From Planoprotostelium fungivorum (taxonomy: Eukaryota; Evosea; Variosea; Cavosteliida; Cavosteliaceae), in NCBI GenBank assembly GCA_003024175.1, contig MDYQ01000014.1, positions 142,998 through 206,997 of the forward strand: 64,000 bases of DNA. The letters are read 5' to 3'. Positions 10,111 through 22,576 of this stretch are shown here, one piece after another; the first letter of the stretch is position 1, and every line of letters begins with the position of its first letter. Position numbers and translations under genes: made by a program. The notes beneath the pieces were generated by a model. It worked only from the letters and a program-made list of their open reading frames with translations, ran no database searches and was not told the origin of the DNA.

Positions 10111-11611
10111 TCATGAGAAACCCACGGACCTGAGCCAGAAGGTGACTTGCTTGTTGGGATGGTAATATGGCATCAACGTCTTCAACATCTCCCCATCCAA
10201 ATGTCCTCCATCGTGAAGCCACACCAGTACTTCCACGTTTCCAAACTCTAAAGAATCCAAGAACGCATCGACGGCGCTCAATCGTCCTCCGTGTTGGATG
10301 ATCCAGACGGCATCTTCTATCCTTCCCCCCTCTAATGCATCTCTTGCATCACATACAGACCAATCGTAGCCATTCTCATCCAACCACTCCAAGACTTGCG
10401 TTCCTGAGACGTTTCGCCAAGCGTAGTAGAAGATGGGGTGATGGATGGTGTAGCCGTGCGATCTCAACCAATCGAGAGAATCGACATGAGTCCACGTCTT
10501 GAGAGGATGGTCCCTCGAGAGCAGCCAATGGAGGATAGAGAAATGGCCCGAGAGAGCGATTCGAGAGTAGATCTCTTGGTCCCAGGTTGCATGATGTCGG
10601 TGGAGCCAGTCCAAGATGGAGATGATGTTCTCCTCTTCACTCATCGAGCGCTCGTTGGAGAAGATGGCTACATCGCACATGTCATCTTCGATGAGATGGC
10701 CCTGTGAGAAGAGATAGTCTGAAACGGTGACGTTCCTCCTCTCGATCGCCATGCGGAGAGCTCCAGCGGGGGCGGGTCTCGATGATTGGATCCATCGGAT
10801 GAGAGATAGACACATGGCATCGTAGCTGTGAAGCAGTATCCAATTCGAGTTGACGTCCAGAGGGAGTTGACATTCGTGATGGGTGATTAGCCATTCGACG
10901 GTCTGTATGATGCCATCCGGTGGGACAGATCGACCGTATCCTCTACTTCTCATCGCCTCTCCTTGCATGTAAAGTCGGCATTGGAGGGCCTCCCGTATGA
11001 GATCGTCACATGGGTCCAAGCGACGCCGGTTCATGAGCCATTGGATGATGTCTAGGAAGCCACTGCTGAGAGACGCTCGAGTGATGTGATCTTGTATGAT
11101 TCCATCGCGATCGTACAGCCACTCCAAAACATGGATCTGTGACACTAGAGTCAGGCGAGATGCATGTGAGATACATCACCCAGCCACCACTGATGGCACC
11201 CAGCCACATGTCTAATGGAGCCTTCTTATGGAACTCACGAGACATCATCCAGTGCATGATCTCGATCCTTCCACTGTGAGCTACATCCCAGTGAGCAGCA
11301 GAGCCGAAGGTGCAGCCCTTCTCTTCATTCAACCATTTCACAACGTCTATATCCCCTCGACACAAGGCATCAAGAAAGATCTCTGGCTCTCGTGACGGAT
11401 TGATGTCGGTCGTATTATAGAGCCAATCTAAGACGGTGATGTCACCTGAAGGAAGGCAATGTTGAATGTCGTAAAGGATGCATTCTGATCCTTCACATTG
11501 AAAGACAATGGATGAGAGCCAGTGTGATTGGTGTGCCACAGATATGCGATCGACTGGTTGAATGTACGATAAGATGGCCATCAAGACCTCGCAAGGTAGA
11601 TCTTGTAACAT
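10111..11611 (-). CDS. F-box protein with degenerate ankyrin-like repeats
   Basis: The protein begins with an F-box-like segment (LPCEVLMAILSYIQPVDRIS). About twelve repeats follow, each ending in a hydrophobic tryptophan motif such as VLDWLYN, VVKWLNEEKG, IIQWLMNRR, ILHWLLSRD, SLDWLRSHG or VLVWLHDGG. These are the degenerate ankyrin repeats common in amoebae and in giant viruses of amoebae. There are two exons, 11180-11611 and 10111-11136, joined across a 43-nt intron in phase 0; total 485 residues. F-box proteins recruit substrates to SCF ubiquitin ligases, so the repeats would be the substrate-binding part. The target is unknown. Confidence 0.75.
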
Positions 11612-11869
11612 AGAATCCTCGGTCTCTGTTGTAACGTGTACAGAAGAGATGATTGACGATGCCGATTTGATGATGTGGAACTATAAATCAAAATCCCTCT
11701 TTTCTTTCATTATCCACGTAAGAAGCCTCCATCGAGTCTATCCAATAGAGGATGTGACACCCGAGTGCCCCACAAAAAGCTCATCTCGGTTGAAAATAGT
11801 CTGAAAACTCATAGCGGACCTCATGATGTCCTCTCACTATCACGCACGCACGCACGCATCGACGACAAC

Positions 11870-12196
11870 ATGAGAACGAATAGAGAGTGGTTTTGGGAGA
11901 ACATTACACCTGAAGAGAGTGCTGCCATGCTGCAAGGTCAACCTGCTGGAACATTTCTCGTGAGATGTTCTAGAACGCCAGGATGTCTGGCCGTGTCTTA
12001 CGTGGCCAAGAATGGAACAGTGAAGAAGTCTCTCGTATCACGTTACCCCAATGGAGGCTTTACATTGGACGACCAAGTGATGCCGTGTCGAGGTGTTACC
12101 TGACAAAGTCGTTAGGTCTTTCACACGATGGACGACCTAATTAAACGGTATCAATCATCAGGGGACCTGTCTGAACCATTGTCTCAATCGTTATGA
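11870..12196 (+). CDS. Stand-alone SH2 domain protein
   Basis: The 95-residue protein is essentially one SH2 domain. It has WFWENITPEESAAML at the first helix, GTFLVRCSR with the arginine that binds phosphotyrosine (the FLVR motif), and VFHTMDDLIKRY near the end. Exons are 11870-12076 and 12116-12196, joined in phase 0. SH2 domains dock on phosphotyrosine, so it should act as an adaptor or competitor in tyrosine-kinase signalling. No second domain, signal peptide or membrane segment is present. The frame is open upstream of this ATG, so a slightly longer N-terminus is possible. Confidence 0.88.
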
Positions 12197-12430
12197 CAGA
12201 CCCAATGCACACTTGTAAAGTCTAAAAGTACATATAATGAATAGAACGAAGAAGTATCTCTCGTGTGTTCATTTTATATGGACCCATATTCCATTTCTCT
12301 AACGATGAGTAATCACATCATCATCATACAACAGAAAGACACCGATACATTCAGTTCTATTGTTCAAAAGACTTCGGTCCACACGACCGATATTCCTCCT
12401 CTCGAATTCGATGTCCATATTTGTTGTTAT

Positions 12431-13635
12431 TTACACTTGCTGCTGTCCTCGATCATCGACCTTCATCTCCGAGATGGTGACCGTGGCCAGTTCAGAATCT
12501 TGAACTCTCTCGTTCTCTCTCTCTTCTTGACCCTCCTTCAACGTCTTCTCTTCCATGGGACCGACTTGAACGACAACTGTCTCATCGGCTTGCTTCTGTT
12601 TCTGTAGAGCTTCCTTATCAGATTGCAACTTCTTGTATGCCTTCTTGCCGATGATGCCGATGATGACAATGACAAGGATGGTGGCCGTGATGTTGACACA
12701 GATCATGACGATTTGGATGGTGCCCATGTGACTGGCTGATATAGAGGTCAGAGATAGAATAAAATGATTTCCTCACAATTTAAAGCCTCCTGGATACTCT
12801 TCAGAGTCGTACCCAGATAAGTATAGACAGCAGAGACGATGGCTGTTGGAATGACACCAGCGATGCAGAAGACGTGAAGAGGGATCTTGGTCGTCTGCAT
12901 GTTCATATCAGGTGATGCCGTCACGAGATGCAAATGACTCACCGATAGGATCATGTTGAGGATGCCAAAGGGGATGGGGCTGAAACGGAGGAGGAAGACA
13001 AACTTCCATGATTCCTTCTCGATCATCTCCTCCACATCGGTGAACCACGTGAATTCTGATTCTAATGTCTTCTTTACCCTCTCTCTTAAGAACCTCCGAC
13101 AGAAGATGAAGGCCACCGTGTAACCAATGATGGCACATGGAAGAGCCACGACGTAAGCTGCATCCTCTTCAGACGGCGGCATCGTAAGTGGACGTGGACT
13201 CACTCTTCCAGAAGCCATAGACGAAACCACCGAAGATGCAGAAGAGTGTAAAGAGGTTTGGGATGGGAAAACCTGCCAGAAACTCGCCGGCCGCTACCAC
13301 AAGTAGACCCCAGTGTCCGATCTTCCTCAAATGGACCAGTCCCTTCTCGATCAGACCGACTTTGGCCAATACGAAGAAGGTGACAATGATGGCTACGACG
13401 ATGGAAACGAGAATGAGGAGGCGGATTATCATCTTCTTATGTCTCTGACGGAGTGTGAGACCATTCGAACCTCTAGATCATCACTCACTCTCAGACCAGC
13501 CAAGACCTTCTGTCCCCGAGTCTTTTCAACTCCATTTGCACCTGCGACCTCCCCGCACTCCGGCATGTCTTTGACCGTGAAGCACTCCTTCTTCACAACA
13601 TCTATCGTCGCTTCTTGTGGTGCGTCTGTGGGCAT
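12431..13635 (-). CDS. VTT-domain (DedA/TMEM64-like) multipass membrane protein
   Basis: Predicted exons join into a protein of roughly 340 residues with about six to seven hydrophobic segments. The VTT family signature is visible: GEFLAGFPIPNLFTLFCIFG, FGGFVYGFWK, a basic FCRRFLRERVKK loop, and FVFLLRFSPIPFGILNMIL. TIVTT-type proteins such as TMEM41B, VMP1 and TMEM64 act in lipid scrambling and ER-Golgi or autophagy membranes. A further hydrophobic segment (VNITATILVIVIIGIIG) precedes a charged, coiled C-terminal tail. The start is ATG 13635 and the stop TAA is 12431-12433. The exact subfamily cannot be settled by eye. Confidence 0.8.
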
Positions 13636-14054
13636 GGTATTGCCTTCTGCCGTATGAATGTTTTCTGTTCGTGTTCGCTCTCAATCACCATGACAACACC
13701 TTTAGTCGTAATTTCTTCCTCAAAGGAAGCATAACCCAGAGACGAACCGTACTCGATCAGCATCAGAACCAGGGACAGCAGCTTTACGCTCTTTATAGAA
13801 GGTGCTCACCCTCGTGTGATCGAAGTGTGGACGAGAAGCTGTTCAAAATCGAGTGGAGGGAGGAGGTCACAATGGAGATCTACTCAAGTCAGTAGAGATC
13901 TATACCGTAAGGTGCTCCTTCCACTGACGGACGAACACATCTGACACGGAGACAGAGTGAATAAGCCACAACCCACACAACATCTCGAGCTCAATTGAGA
14001 GGTTCAGATGCACGTGTGATGGCTCAAAGACAAAAGGAGAAGGAAAGGAGAGGA
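13636..14054. other. Intergenic region upstream of the VTT gene
   Basis: It lies between the VTT start and the stop of the kinesin-fimbrin gene, both on the minus strand. No conserved coding sequence or RNA gene is seen. Confidence 0.4.
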
Positions 14055-17000
14055 TTACGTGTATTGAGCGGGTGCATTGCTGACGGTCATCAGCTCGGCG
14101 ACGAGGTAGAGGATCTTCTTCTGTTGGACTTGGACGATGTCCTCCCAGGTGAGGAAGATGTGACATCCCAACTTTCTCGCCACGGAGATGACATACTTTG
14201 TGTTCTTCGTGTGCCCATCTTCTGGAAACAAGAGATCAGATGATGCAGTGCAGACGGTGCACACCGTTGTCTGCCTTCGAGACGAGATTGTAATTGACGG
14301 AACCTGGATGGATGGCGTCTAAGAGGTCGATGAGGAAGAGACCATCTTTCATCGTGGCATCTCTGAATCCTTTGATGGACTTTGTCTTTCCGGCCTTCAT
14401 ATCGTTAGACATGTCGTGCGCATGCGAACGAGGTCACCTTCTTAACTTTCTCATTGACCCATCTGACCATGTCTGCCTCCGTAATCTCTTTACCTCCAAA
14501 TTGTTGTAGTTTTCGGAGGAAATGGTATTGCATGGCTTGACTCAAGAAAGCTGATGTCCTTTAGACATCGTGATGATGATGGCAAAGATGAAACGACGTT
14601 CTCACCCAAAGCAAACTTTGTGCTCTTGTCTACAAAGTCTTTTCCTGCCACACCTACGAGAGAAAAGTTGAGCTCACGTCCTGATGTCTTTCAGATAGTC
14701 GACGCGGCATGAGACGACTGTTGGTGTCTCACCCAAGTCCACGGCGTAGTTGCAGTTCTCGATCTTCTTATAGATGCCAACTGGCTTCTGGTTGACCTTC
14801 TTCCAATTGACCAGAGGCTTTCCGTATACCTTGTCTAACACCTGTAACAGGAGAATCCCGTCTTCAATCTTGGTGGATAGATGTGGTATGGGATAGCCCA
14901 AGTCCAAACTGTTGACCCACACGCGAATGGCTGCAATCGTCATCAGCAACATGGACGTCGTGGTGGTGGACGATGATGACGATGAAGCGGATGGAATCTA
15001 CCTCTCTCCTCTTGCAGCTCGCCATCTTTGCTTTCCATGAGTTCTAACAACTCTTCCGATTTCTCCAAGCCAGATGCAGATGAAGAGTTGGCGTAGTCCT
15101 CTATGTCGGGATATTGCAGGTACAAATTGGTGATGAACATCTGGTTCTTCTGTGGATTGCCCTGTCCAATCCTTCAGTATCCAGATCTCATGATGTTCGT
15201 GACGATCAGGTGACGGCAGACGGTGATGGTGATGACAAGACTCACAGACACAATGTCCTCTACGGTGATGTACTTTCTGCAGCCCAGTTTGTCGGCGTTG
15301 GACAGCATGATCTGTGCCCTCTTGGTCGTGTTCGCCTCGCCGAGGCCTTCCAACCCACATTGAGAGGCGATCTGGTTCAAAACCAAGATGTATTTGACAG
15401 AGTCCTTCGTTCATAATCAGACACCATCACATCACGTTCCATCACCTTCACGTCTTCGCTAAAGTTGGTGAACGGGTTCTCGTGTCCGGCGTTGAACAGA
15501 TGGTAGTTCATCCATCGTATCAAGAGTTGTTCTGGTGTGAGGTTGATAAACTCCTCTAGCTCTTCCCCGTCGAGTCGGAGTTTGAGAAGAGACCTCTGTT
15601 CCTTCACATTCACTTTGTTCAATTGAGAGACTCTCTCCAATTCTGTGACGACGAGTAACAATTTCTTCTCCTGTCCATCATCAACATCGCGATCGGATGA
15701 CTTGTGATTGGGTGGACGATGTGACTCTCTCACGTCTCCTCCTACGATATCCTCTATCGTGACGTCTTGTATATCGCAACCAAGATACATGGCAGAATTA
15801 AGACACAAGTTGATGTTCTCGACGACTTCTTCTGGTGTCTGAGGTTCCGTGTTGACGACTCTCTCGTCCAATATACCGGGTGCCACGCGATTCACAAACT
15901 TACTGTCGTCTCATCAGACTCTACATCTGGACAATAGAATGTGATGTGATGCAGTGTGATGATATCTCACCATAAGATGACTCCATCTGAAGCAGCGTCT
16001 TTCACGTCGATTTCAGAGAGGGTCTTCACCACGTGTGCATCGTTGCGAAGAGCCGTCTTCAGATAATCTGCCATCGTCGCCGACGTCAATTCCCTCAGAG
16101 GTGCAGCTTGGTTGGCCTCCAAAGTCTCTGCCTTCACTCCTGCCTTCACTGCCACATCTGAAAGCACTCAGCTTCATCGTCACCTTCACTCGTCTCACTC
16201 TTCAACTTTTTGTTCTCGTTCGTGAGCTCCGCGATCTACCTCCCCGTCACCCTCCATCGTGATGATCATCATCGCATCTTCTCACCTGTCGCTCCAAGGC
16301 GGACATCTTATCTGCCTCCACCGATATCATCATCTGGACTTCAGTGCAGAGGGCATCCATCTCTCGACTCTTCTGCTCCAACTGCCATCACATCACGTGA
16401 CATCCTGGCGCATCACCCCACCTGGTATCGCAAAATCTCGTTCTCCGAGCGAAGAGATTCCTGCTCCTTTGACGTGTTGTTGATGATATCTGCCGCGGAA
16501 CCTCTTCGAGACCCGGCGTCTGTCGGTTTTGGTAGAGGTGGCAGCCCGATTCTCGCTCTCAGATTGTCCACCTGTCCTTCTGTCACTCTCCCTCTCCTCT
16601 CCTTCAATCACCTCTGCCTCCAACTGCTGGATGCGGTCGTCCGACTTTTGTTTCTGCTTCTTCATGAGGTTCATCCTGAATTGCAGCATTCCATTCTTGG
16701 CAAGGGAAGCCCAGCGTGACTCCTCGAAGGCTCGCGAGAGTCTCTGCTTCTCGTCCCAAGTCTGTTTCTTTGCGTATTCCAAGTCTGTGATCTTCATGTT
16801 CAGTTCGCGAAGTTGTTCTGGGTTGTTTGATCCGGCTGGCAGCGTCAGATGAAGAGGTGATGGGGGTGGTTCTCACCGTTTCCAAGCTGCTCTTTCAGTC
16901 TCTCGATCTCGTCTCTCAGTTCTCTCATGATGGCCGAGGGGTTCGTCTCGTTCTTCTTTGATTTGTTCTGGATATTCTTCGCTCGGTTGGCATACTGCAG

Positions 17001-18390
17001 CGTATTCAACGTCTCCTCGAAATTTCGATCTGTTCCACGTCAGTTCTGACGTATTGCACGGCGTGTGGCTCCACCTGCGGGGGAGAGAGTCGCGATCATG
17101 ACCGTGATGGTGTTACCGCCCAAAGACTCTTGCAGGAGTCTCGTCAATTTAGAAGAGCGGAATGGAATGTGACCCTTCTTCTTCTTCGGATCACCTAATG
17201 CGTTGATGACGTTGCCGAGAGCAGACAAACTCTTGTTGATGGCGCTGGCTTCCTTCAGCACGTTACCCTCTGCTTCTGTCTTGGCAACCCTCTCGGATCC
17301 TGGGAAGGGGGTGAGTTGCGGGGAAATGACATCGTTCCTGGGATTCACCGGCGAGGTCGACTAGGTTGATCTTGGCTACGAGACCAGAACCACCTTCTTC
17401 AGCTGTTTTGCTCTTGTCTCTCTGCTCTAGTTTGACGATGAAGACACTGTGCGATCTGCAATGCGATGAGACCCAGACGCCCATGATGAGAGATGTCTGA
17501 AGTCACCTGGAGCTTCTGTCGTTCATCTTCGTGGAGGCCACGTGACGTACAGAGTTACCGTCGGACATTCTTCTGTCGACTTCATCGGAAGATGTGGCCA
17601 CCAGCTCGATGAGATCTTCAACGTAGACACCCAATTTGGGATGCTCTCTCACCTGCAAAGCTTGAGCAAGATGAAAAACAGATGAAGAGGCTCACTTTCA
17701 ATCCCGTCTTGTGATCGCTTTTTGGGTTGAGAAGGTCGAAGATGGTTTCGTTATAAAGTTCTAAGAAGGAGACTGAAACTAGAAAGATCTTATCGTCGGA
17801 TTGATTCTCGATACGGGCGAAAAGGTCTTTGTTCATCTGGTAATGATGTCAGATGTAGTGATTAAGAGGATGAGACGTACTCGAGGAATGATACCCAGAT
17901 CATCTCCAGAACCCATGATACAGTGAGTCTTTCCTGTTCGGAACATCAGGTGAAGTCGAATCATTGTCCAATGGATCCGCACCCGTGCCCGTCTGTCCGT
18001 AGGCGAAGATGGTTCCATTGTAACCTTGAAATGCTTTGTCCAATATAGGCGATCCTAGATCCTCATATACCTTTGTTCTCCGTCAATCGACACCTTCTAC
18101 ATCGTCATGTATGAGGTCACCTGCTGTTGCGATATATCGTGTGGATAATTGTGATCAAAATGAAACTTGTAAGAAGGTGCAGAGCTGTATGGGTTCGGAT
18201 CTTTCAAAACCACGCTCTCTTCAGAGAGGTCGATGATGCTCTGTGAGCCCAACAGTAGCTCTGTCTTTGACATGGGGCGAGACCTCACGGCCACCTGCGA
18301 ATCTCTTCAGGCATCGTCGAGAGGAACGTGAGATGAATGATTGAATCGAGAGACAACCTTGACAGCTACGTCTGCCGCTGCTGCGTCCAT
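14055..18390 (-). CDS. Kinesin motor - coiled coil - fimbrin (four CH domains) fusion protein
   Basis: The start at 18390 ([18 protein letters not shown]) is followed by a complete kinesin motor: [12 protein letters not shown] (P-loop, split by intron 17934-17982), [25 protein letters not shown] (switch I), DLAGSERVAK (switch II), and [20 protein letters not shown] coiled coil follows (16990-16200). The reading frame then crosses a 41-nt intron (16158-16198) into CH1 ([20 protein letters not shown]). CH2 ([15 protein letters not shown]), CH3 ([17 protein letters not shown]) and CH4 ([14 protein letters not shown]) follow, ending at TAA 14055-14057. Fimbrin/plastin normally has EF hands before four CH domains that bundle actin; here the motor and coiled coil replace them. 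The predicted protein could link microtubules to actin bundles. The joins are inferred from frame and splice sites, without RNA evidence. Confidence 0.85.
16158..16198 (-). other. Intron joining the kinesin coiled coil to fimbrin CH1
   Basis: This 41-nt GTGAG...TTTCAG intron sits between the exon ending NENKKLK and the exon beginning [13 protein letters not shown]. Spliced, the frame continues into CH1. If retained, translation reads through it and stops 13 bases into the next exon, after CFQMWQ. That would give a kinesin without CH domains. Confidence 0.7.
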
Positions 18391-18944
18391 CTTTATCGTC
18401 TGTTCTGGTGTTGGCTGATCACTCAGCTTGCATGCAGCCTGCAAAATGTTGCAATTGTAGATTTTGACCTATTATACCGGCCCAGAACAGGTTCCCGCGG
18501 AACTGAGCATGTTTCAACGCCAACACTCGTTCAGACCATCTGTGACCTCCTTCAGAGTGAACCCATGCACCCAACCATCACATGTAAATTCGCCGCATAA
18601 TCTCCTCCGAAATCACATCACGTCCCCACACGTGTTCGCGTCCATCCATCCATTCCATCTATTTCGTCTCCTCTTATCCACACACAAAGACCTGCCTCAC
18701 GATGATGGTGCATCAGACCTGGACCAAAGCATTGTGCTCGCGACGTCTCAGCTCTAGACAAGACGTCTTCTCTATCGGGACTTTGTAGTCTACATTCTAT
18801 AGCCAGTGTTGCTGTTTGACACCCGAAACGTGGACAGAAATGGCCAAGAAAGAGAAAGAACGTCGACTGTGAGGAAGAACTCGCTGAGAATTTTTGCGGC
18901 CTCTGTTGTGTTTCAGTTCAAACGAGATCCATCCACACACAAAG
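18391..18944. other. Divergent promoter region of kinesin-fimbrin and RPL13A
   Basis: This 554-bp region lies between two divergent start codons. No conserved coding sequence was recognised and no obvious TATA box is visible. It should contain the strong RPL13A promoter. Confidence 0.45.
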
Positions 18945-19775
18945 ATGTTCCAGAAGGTGAGAGAGATTGAGAGGAGAAGAGAATATACATACATATCGAG
19001 GATCAACTCGTTGCATCTGATGCAAATGATTGTCCAATGTGATAGAATGTGACCTGAGATGTGTTGTATAGGAAGTTGTTATCGATGGCCGCGCCCACAT
19101 GCTGGGACGCCTTGCATCCATTCTCGCCAAGGAGCTCCTCAGCGGCCAACGTGTTACCGTTGTCCGTGCCGAAGAGATCCTCATCTCCGGCTCTCGTGAG
19201 TTTTTGACCTTCCATCCTCTATATTCCACCCCCTCCCATCCATACATTCCATCTTTCATCTCCTTTCGATATGTTTTCTCACTATCATCACATCACCCCC
19301 CACCCTCTCATCTTCTTCAGTTGTTCGCAACAAGCTCCAATACCACGACTTTTTGAGAAAGAGAACTGCCACCAACCACTCTCGCGGTCCCTTCCATCTC
19401 CGCTCGCCCTCCAAGATGCTGTGGAGAGCCATCCGTGGCATGCTGCCCCACAAGACCCCCCGTGGAGCTGAGGCTCTCGCCAGACTTCGCGTCTTCGAGG
19501 GTATCCCATCCGCCCTGACCTCCACCAAGAGAGTTGTTGTCCCCGACGCCCTCAAGGTCACCCGCATCAAGCCCGGAAGAAGAGTCACCGTTCTCGGTAG
19601 ACTGTCCACCGAGGTCGGATGGAAGTTCGCCCCCGTCGTCAAGAAGCTCGAAGAGAACAGAAAGCTCGGATCTGCTGCCTACTACCAGAGAAAGAAGGCC
19701 CTACTCAGACTGAGAGCCAAGGCTGTTGCCAACCACACTGCTGAGAACGCTCAGTTGGCCAAGCTTGGATTTTAA
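18945..19775 (+). CDS. RPL13A: Large-subunit ribosomal protein L13a (uL13)
   Basis: Exons 18945-18956, 19072-19195 and 19321-19775 encode 196 residues, close to the usual length of about 200. The tiny first exon encodes MFQK. Recognisable uL13 motifs are [66 protein letters not shown], and the tail [20 protein letters not shown]. It is a structural protein of the cytosolic 60S subunit. Codon use is strongly C-ended (CTC, GCC, ATC), as expected for high expression. The T-rich motif TTTTATTTCATTTTATT follows the stop at 19829-19845, probably in the 3' UTR. Confidence 0.97.
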
Positions 19776-20015
19776 ATTGAATTGGTATACAGCTATCGTT
19801 TCTGGGACATTGGACTGAAGTTTCACTCTTTTATTTCATTTTATTTGGAATTTTGGAGGATTTTGGAGGGTTGGATGGGAGGGAGAGGGTTTGAATGTGT
19901 TTCGTTTTGTGATGATCGTGGGTGATGGAGGTTTTCGATGTGATTGAGATGATGATCGTGACACGAGAGTTGCACGATGGAGAGGTGGGTGGCTACGTTT
20001 ATGATGACAATGTTC

Positions 20016-20887
20016 TTACAATGCAAGGCTGACGATGCAGATGATCACTGAGACGGACAACATCATGTGTGACGCAGAGTTGGTCGTTTTCCCCGATTCA
20101 GAAGAGCTAGTACTTCCAACTGCGGAGCTGGAGGTGATGACGGAAGATGTGGAACTGGTGGCCGATGATGATGTGGGGACATCACACACAGAAGAGGAGA
20201 AGAAGTCGATCGTGAGCGATCCATGATTTTGATGGACTCCATCGAGATAGCTCCCGTACGCTGAGAGGCATGAGTCCATCGACGAGAAAACCAAGACGAT
20301 GTCCTCACTATTCTTTGTCCTTGAATCATACGACCATATGATGATGCGATCACCGGGTACAATATCCTTATCAGGGGAGACTGTCAACAGAGGTCGATTG
20401 AATTCTGCGTAGAGGTGGGTTCCGTTGACCCCATAGAGGATGTTGCCGATGTTCTGAACCCCGTCCCACGTTGGAGGATTGTGTCGAGCTCTGTTCGAGT
20501 CAACGGTGGAGAAGATGGTGATTGGGACTCACGGAATGGTGTAATCACCGACTGCATTGTAGCTGACCTGTTCATTCTCCTTTGAGATGACACTCAATGA
20601 TTCAGACTCACCACATAGACATCAGTTCCTGGGTTCATTGTACCATCATCTGACAATCCAAAGGCAGACCATCCGCGCGTGTATGTGCTCGCTGATCGAC
20701 TGGTGAGAAAGTGTTGTGGTTTCGACAGTAAGATCTCACCGACACCGAAATGGATGTGCGTATCATTGGTCCCCCAGTAGAGACGAATGTCATCTCCGTT
20801 CAATTTCACACAGTTGGGATAGTTCTCTACGAAAGCAGCGGAGGACAGAGCCACCATTAAGAGGATGGCGGTCGCTGTGCGGCTCAT
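20016..20887 (-). CDS. DOMON-domain surface protein, probably GPI-anchored
   Basis: The start at 20887 gives a signal peptide (MSRTATAILLMVALSSAAF). A DOMON-type domain follows: LYWGTNDTHIHFGVG, then STYTRGWSAFGLSDDGTMN and PGTDVYVV. DOMON domains bind haem or sugars outside the cell, often next to redox enzymes. The C-terminus has a Ser/Thr-rich stalk and ends in a short hydrophobic stretch (MMLSVSVIICIVSLAL) with no charged tail. That fits a GPI attachment signal better than a transmembrane helix. Predicted introns near 20700-20740, 20533-20610 and elsewhere restore the frame. The ligand is unknown. Confidence 0.75.
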
Positions 20888-21056
20888 GTTTTGTATGGCA
20901 GAAAATATGATTCCAGACACGGGATGAAGCGAAAGCACCTGTCAGTCGACACGCACCCAAGGTGAGCGGATGACGGTCATCTCGATCATCAGAATAGACT
21001 TCTTATAAGAACATGAGGATAACTCTTTCTCTTTATTGACCACCGAAAAATGCAAT

Positions 21057-22576
21057 TTAATTTGTCAGCTTCTCGATGACTGCCTCAGTGAATCTTCTGG
21101 TGCTTCCACTGCCTCCAACATCACGAGTCAGGTGCTGCTCTCCCGTCAGAAATAAAATCAAATAAAATCGTCTCCTCCATCACCTTTCCATCGGCGACAA
21201 CGTCTTGAACTGCCTTCTCGATTCTCGTCGCGTGATCGTTCAAGTCGAGGTACTTGAGCATCTCAGCTCCACTGAGAAGCATGGCTGTTGGGTTGGCCTT
21301 GTCCTGTCCAGCGATGTCTTGAGCAGAGTGACGGAGTCCCTGTGACTTCTCAGTATCGATTCCATGGTTTAGACGTGTGCACATCATCATCATGATGATT
21401 ACAGATCGGATGATGCATCGAATGACTCACGGGCTCAAAGATGGCAATGCCGGCACCGATGTTGGCACCTGGAATGATACCGGGTCCACCGACGAGACCT
21501 CCGGCAACGTTGGCGATGATGTTTCCGTAGAGGTTAGATGTGACCATCACGTCAAACTGAGATGGGTGCATGACCAACTGCATGCAGCAGTTGTCAATGA
21601 TCATGTCCTTGGCTTCGATGGAGGGGTACTTCTCGGCGACGCTGCGGAAGGTTCTCAAGAAGAGACCGTCGGTGGCCTTCCTGATGGAAAATGAGATCAC
21701 ATGATGATGGGCTAGAGGATGAGACGCACTGGATGTTGGCCTTGTGGACGCAGGTGACTCTCTTTCTTCCCTCGCTCTGGGCGATCTGGAAGGCATACTC
21801 TACGATACGGCGGGATGAGTACTCTGATACGATCTTGAGAGACTGGACAACTCCGGGGTCGACCTCCTGTTCGTGTCCGCTGTACTCTGAAGGATGTCAT
21901 CATGTGATATGGATGATAATGGTATCACCTCCTTGCATGTTTTCTCTGACGATGACGAGATCGACCTTGGTGTTGGAGTGACGAGTGTTGATACCGCGGT
22001 AGTTCTTGATGGGAACGACATTGGCGAACAGATCTGATGCAATCAGAGATGGAAGTCGAAAGAGTGAAACACACCGAGATCCTTTCTCAACTGGACGTTT
22101 CTGGAGACAAATCCAGCTCCGAGTGGTGTGAAGAAAGAACCTATCCATCATTCAAAAATGCATCGCGTGGGATCGACCTACCCTTGAGTCCGAGACCGTT
22201 TCTGGCCAAGCTGGACAGAACCTCTCTGTATTTAGGGCTGTTGTCACCGAGTTCTCCTCCCTTGTAGTCGAATCTCTCAAACTCGATGGGCACCTCTGTA
22301 AACCATGTTAAAAGACTCTCTCAAGATAAAGCGCCAGGCGTTATGGCTCGATGGTGGGAGCGCGATGGATGCAGCATGAAACTCACCAGCAGCCTGGAAG
22401 ACACCAACAACGGAATCAGCGATCTCGCTACCGATACCGTCACCGGGCAAGAGAGTGACTCTCTTTGTGACCTGTCTGTGGGCGTGATATGCAGAGATGC
22501 TTCTGGACTGAACCTTGTTGTTGAAGGTTCCTCTGCATGCGGTGGTCAGGGCTCGTATTCCTCGGTTGAACTCCAT
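21057..22576 (-). CDS. Mitochondrial NAD-dependent isocitrate dehydrogenase subunit
   Basis: The start at 22576 gives an Arg/Ser/Thr-rich presequence ([16 protein letters not shown]), as expected for mitochondrial import. The fold is the isocitrate/isopropylmalate dehydrogenase family: [38 protein letters not shown] (substrate loop), [24 protein letters not shown] (catalytic Lys), [37 protein letters not shown] and [14 protein letters not shown]. It would convert isocitrate to 2-oxoglutarate in the citric acid cycle. The eukaryotic enzyme is hetero-oligomeric, and the subunit type was not settled by eye. Seven or more short introns are inferred. The stop is TAA 21057-21059. Confidence 0.9.

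Noticed and set aside
15900-16160. Separate fimbrin gene starting in this region
   Set aside because: Only a 41-nt intron separates the coiled coil from CH1, the frame is continuous, and there is no room for a UTR or promoter; kept as the alternative to test.
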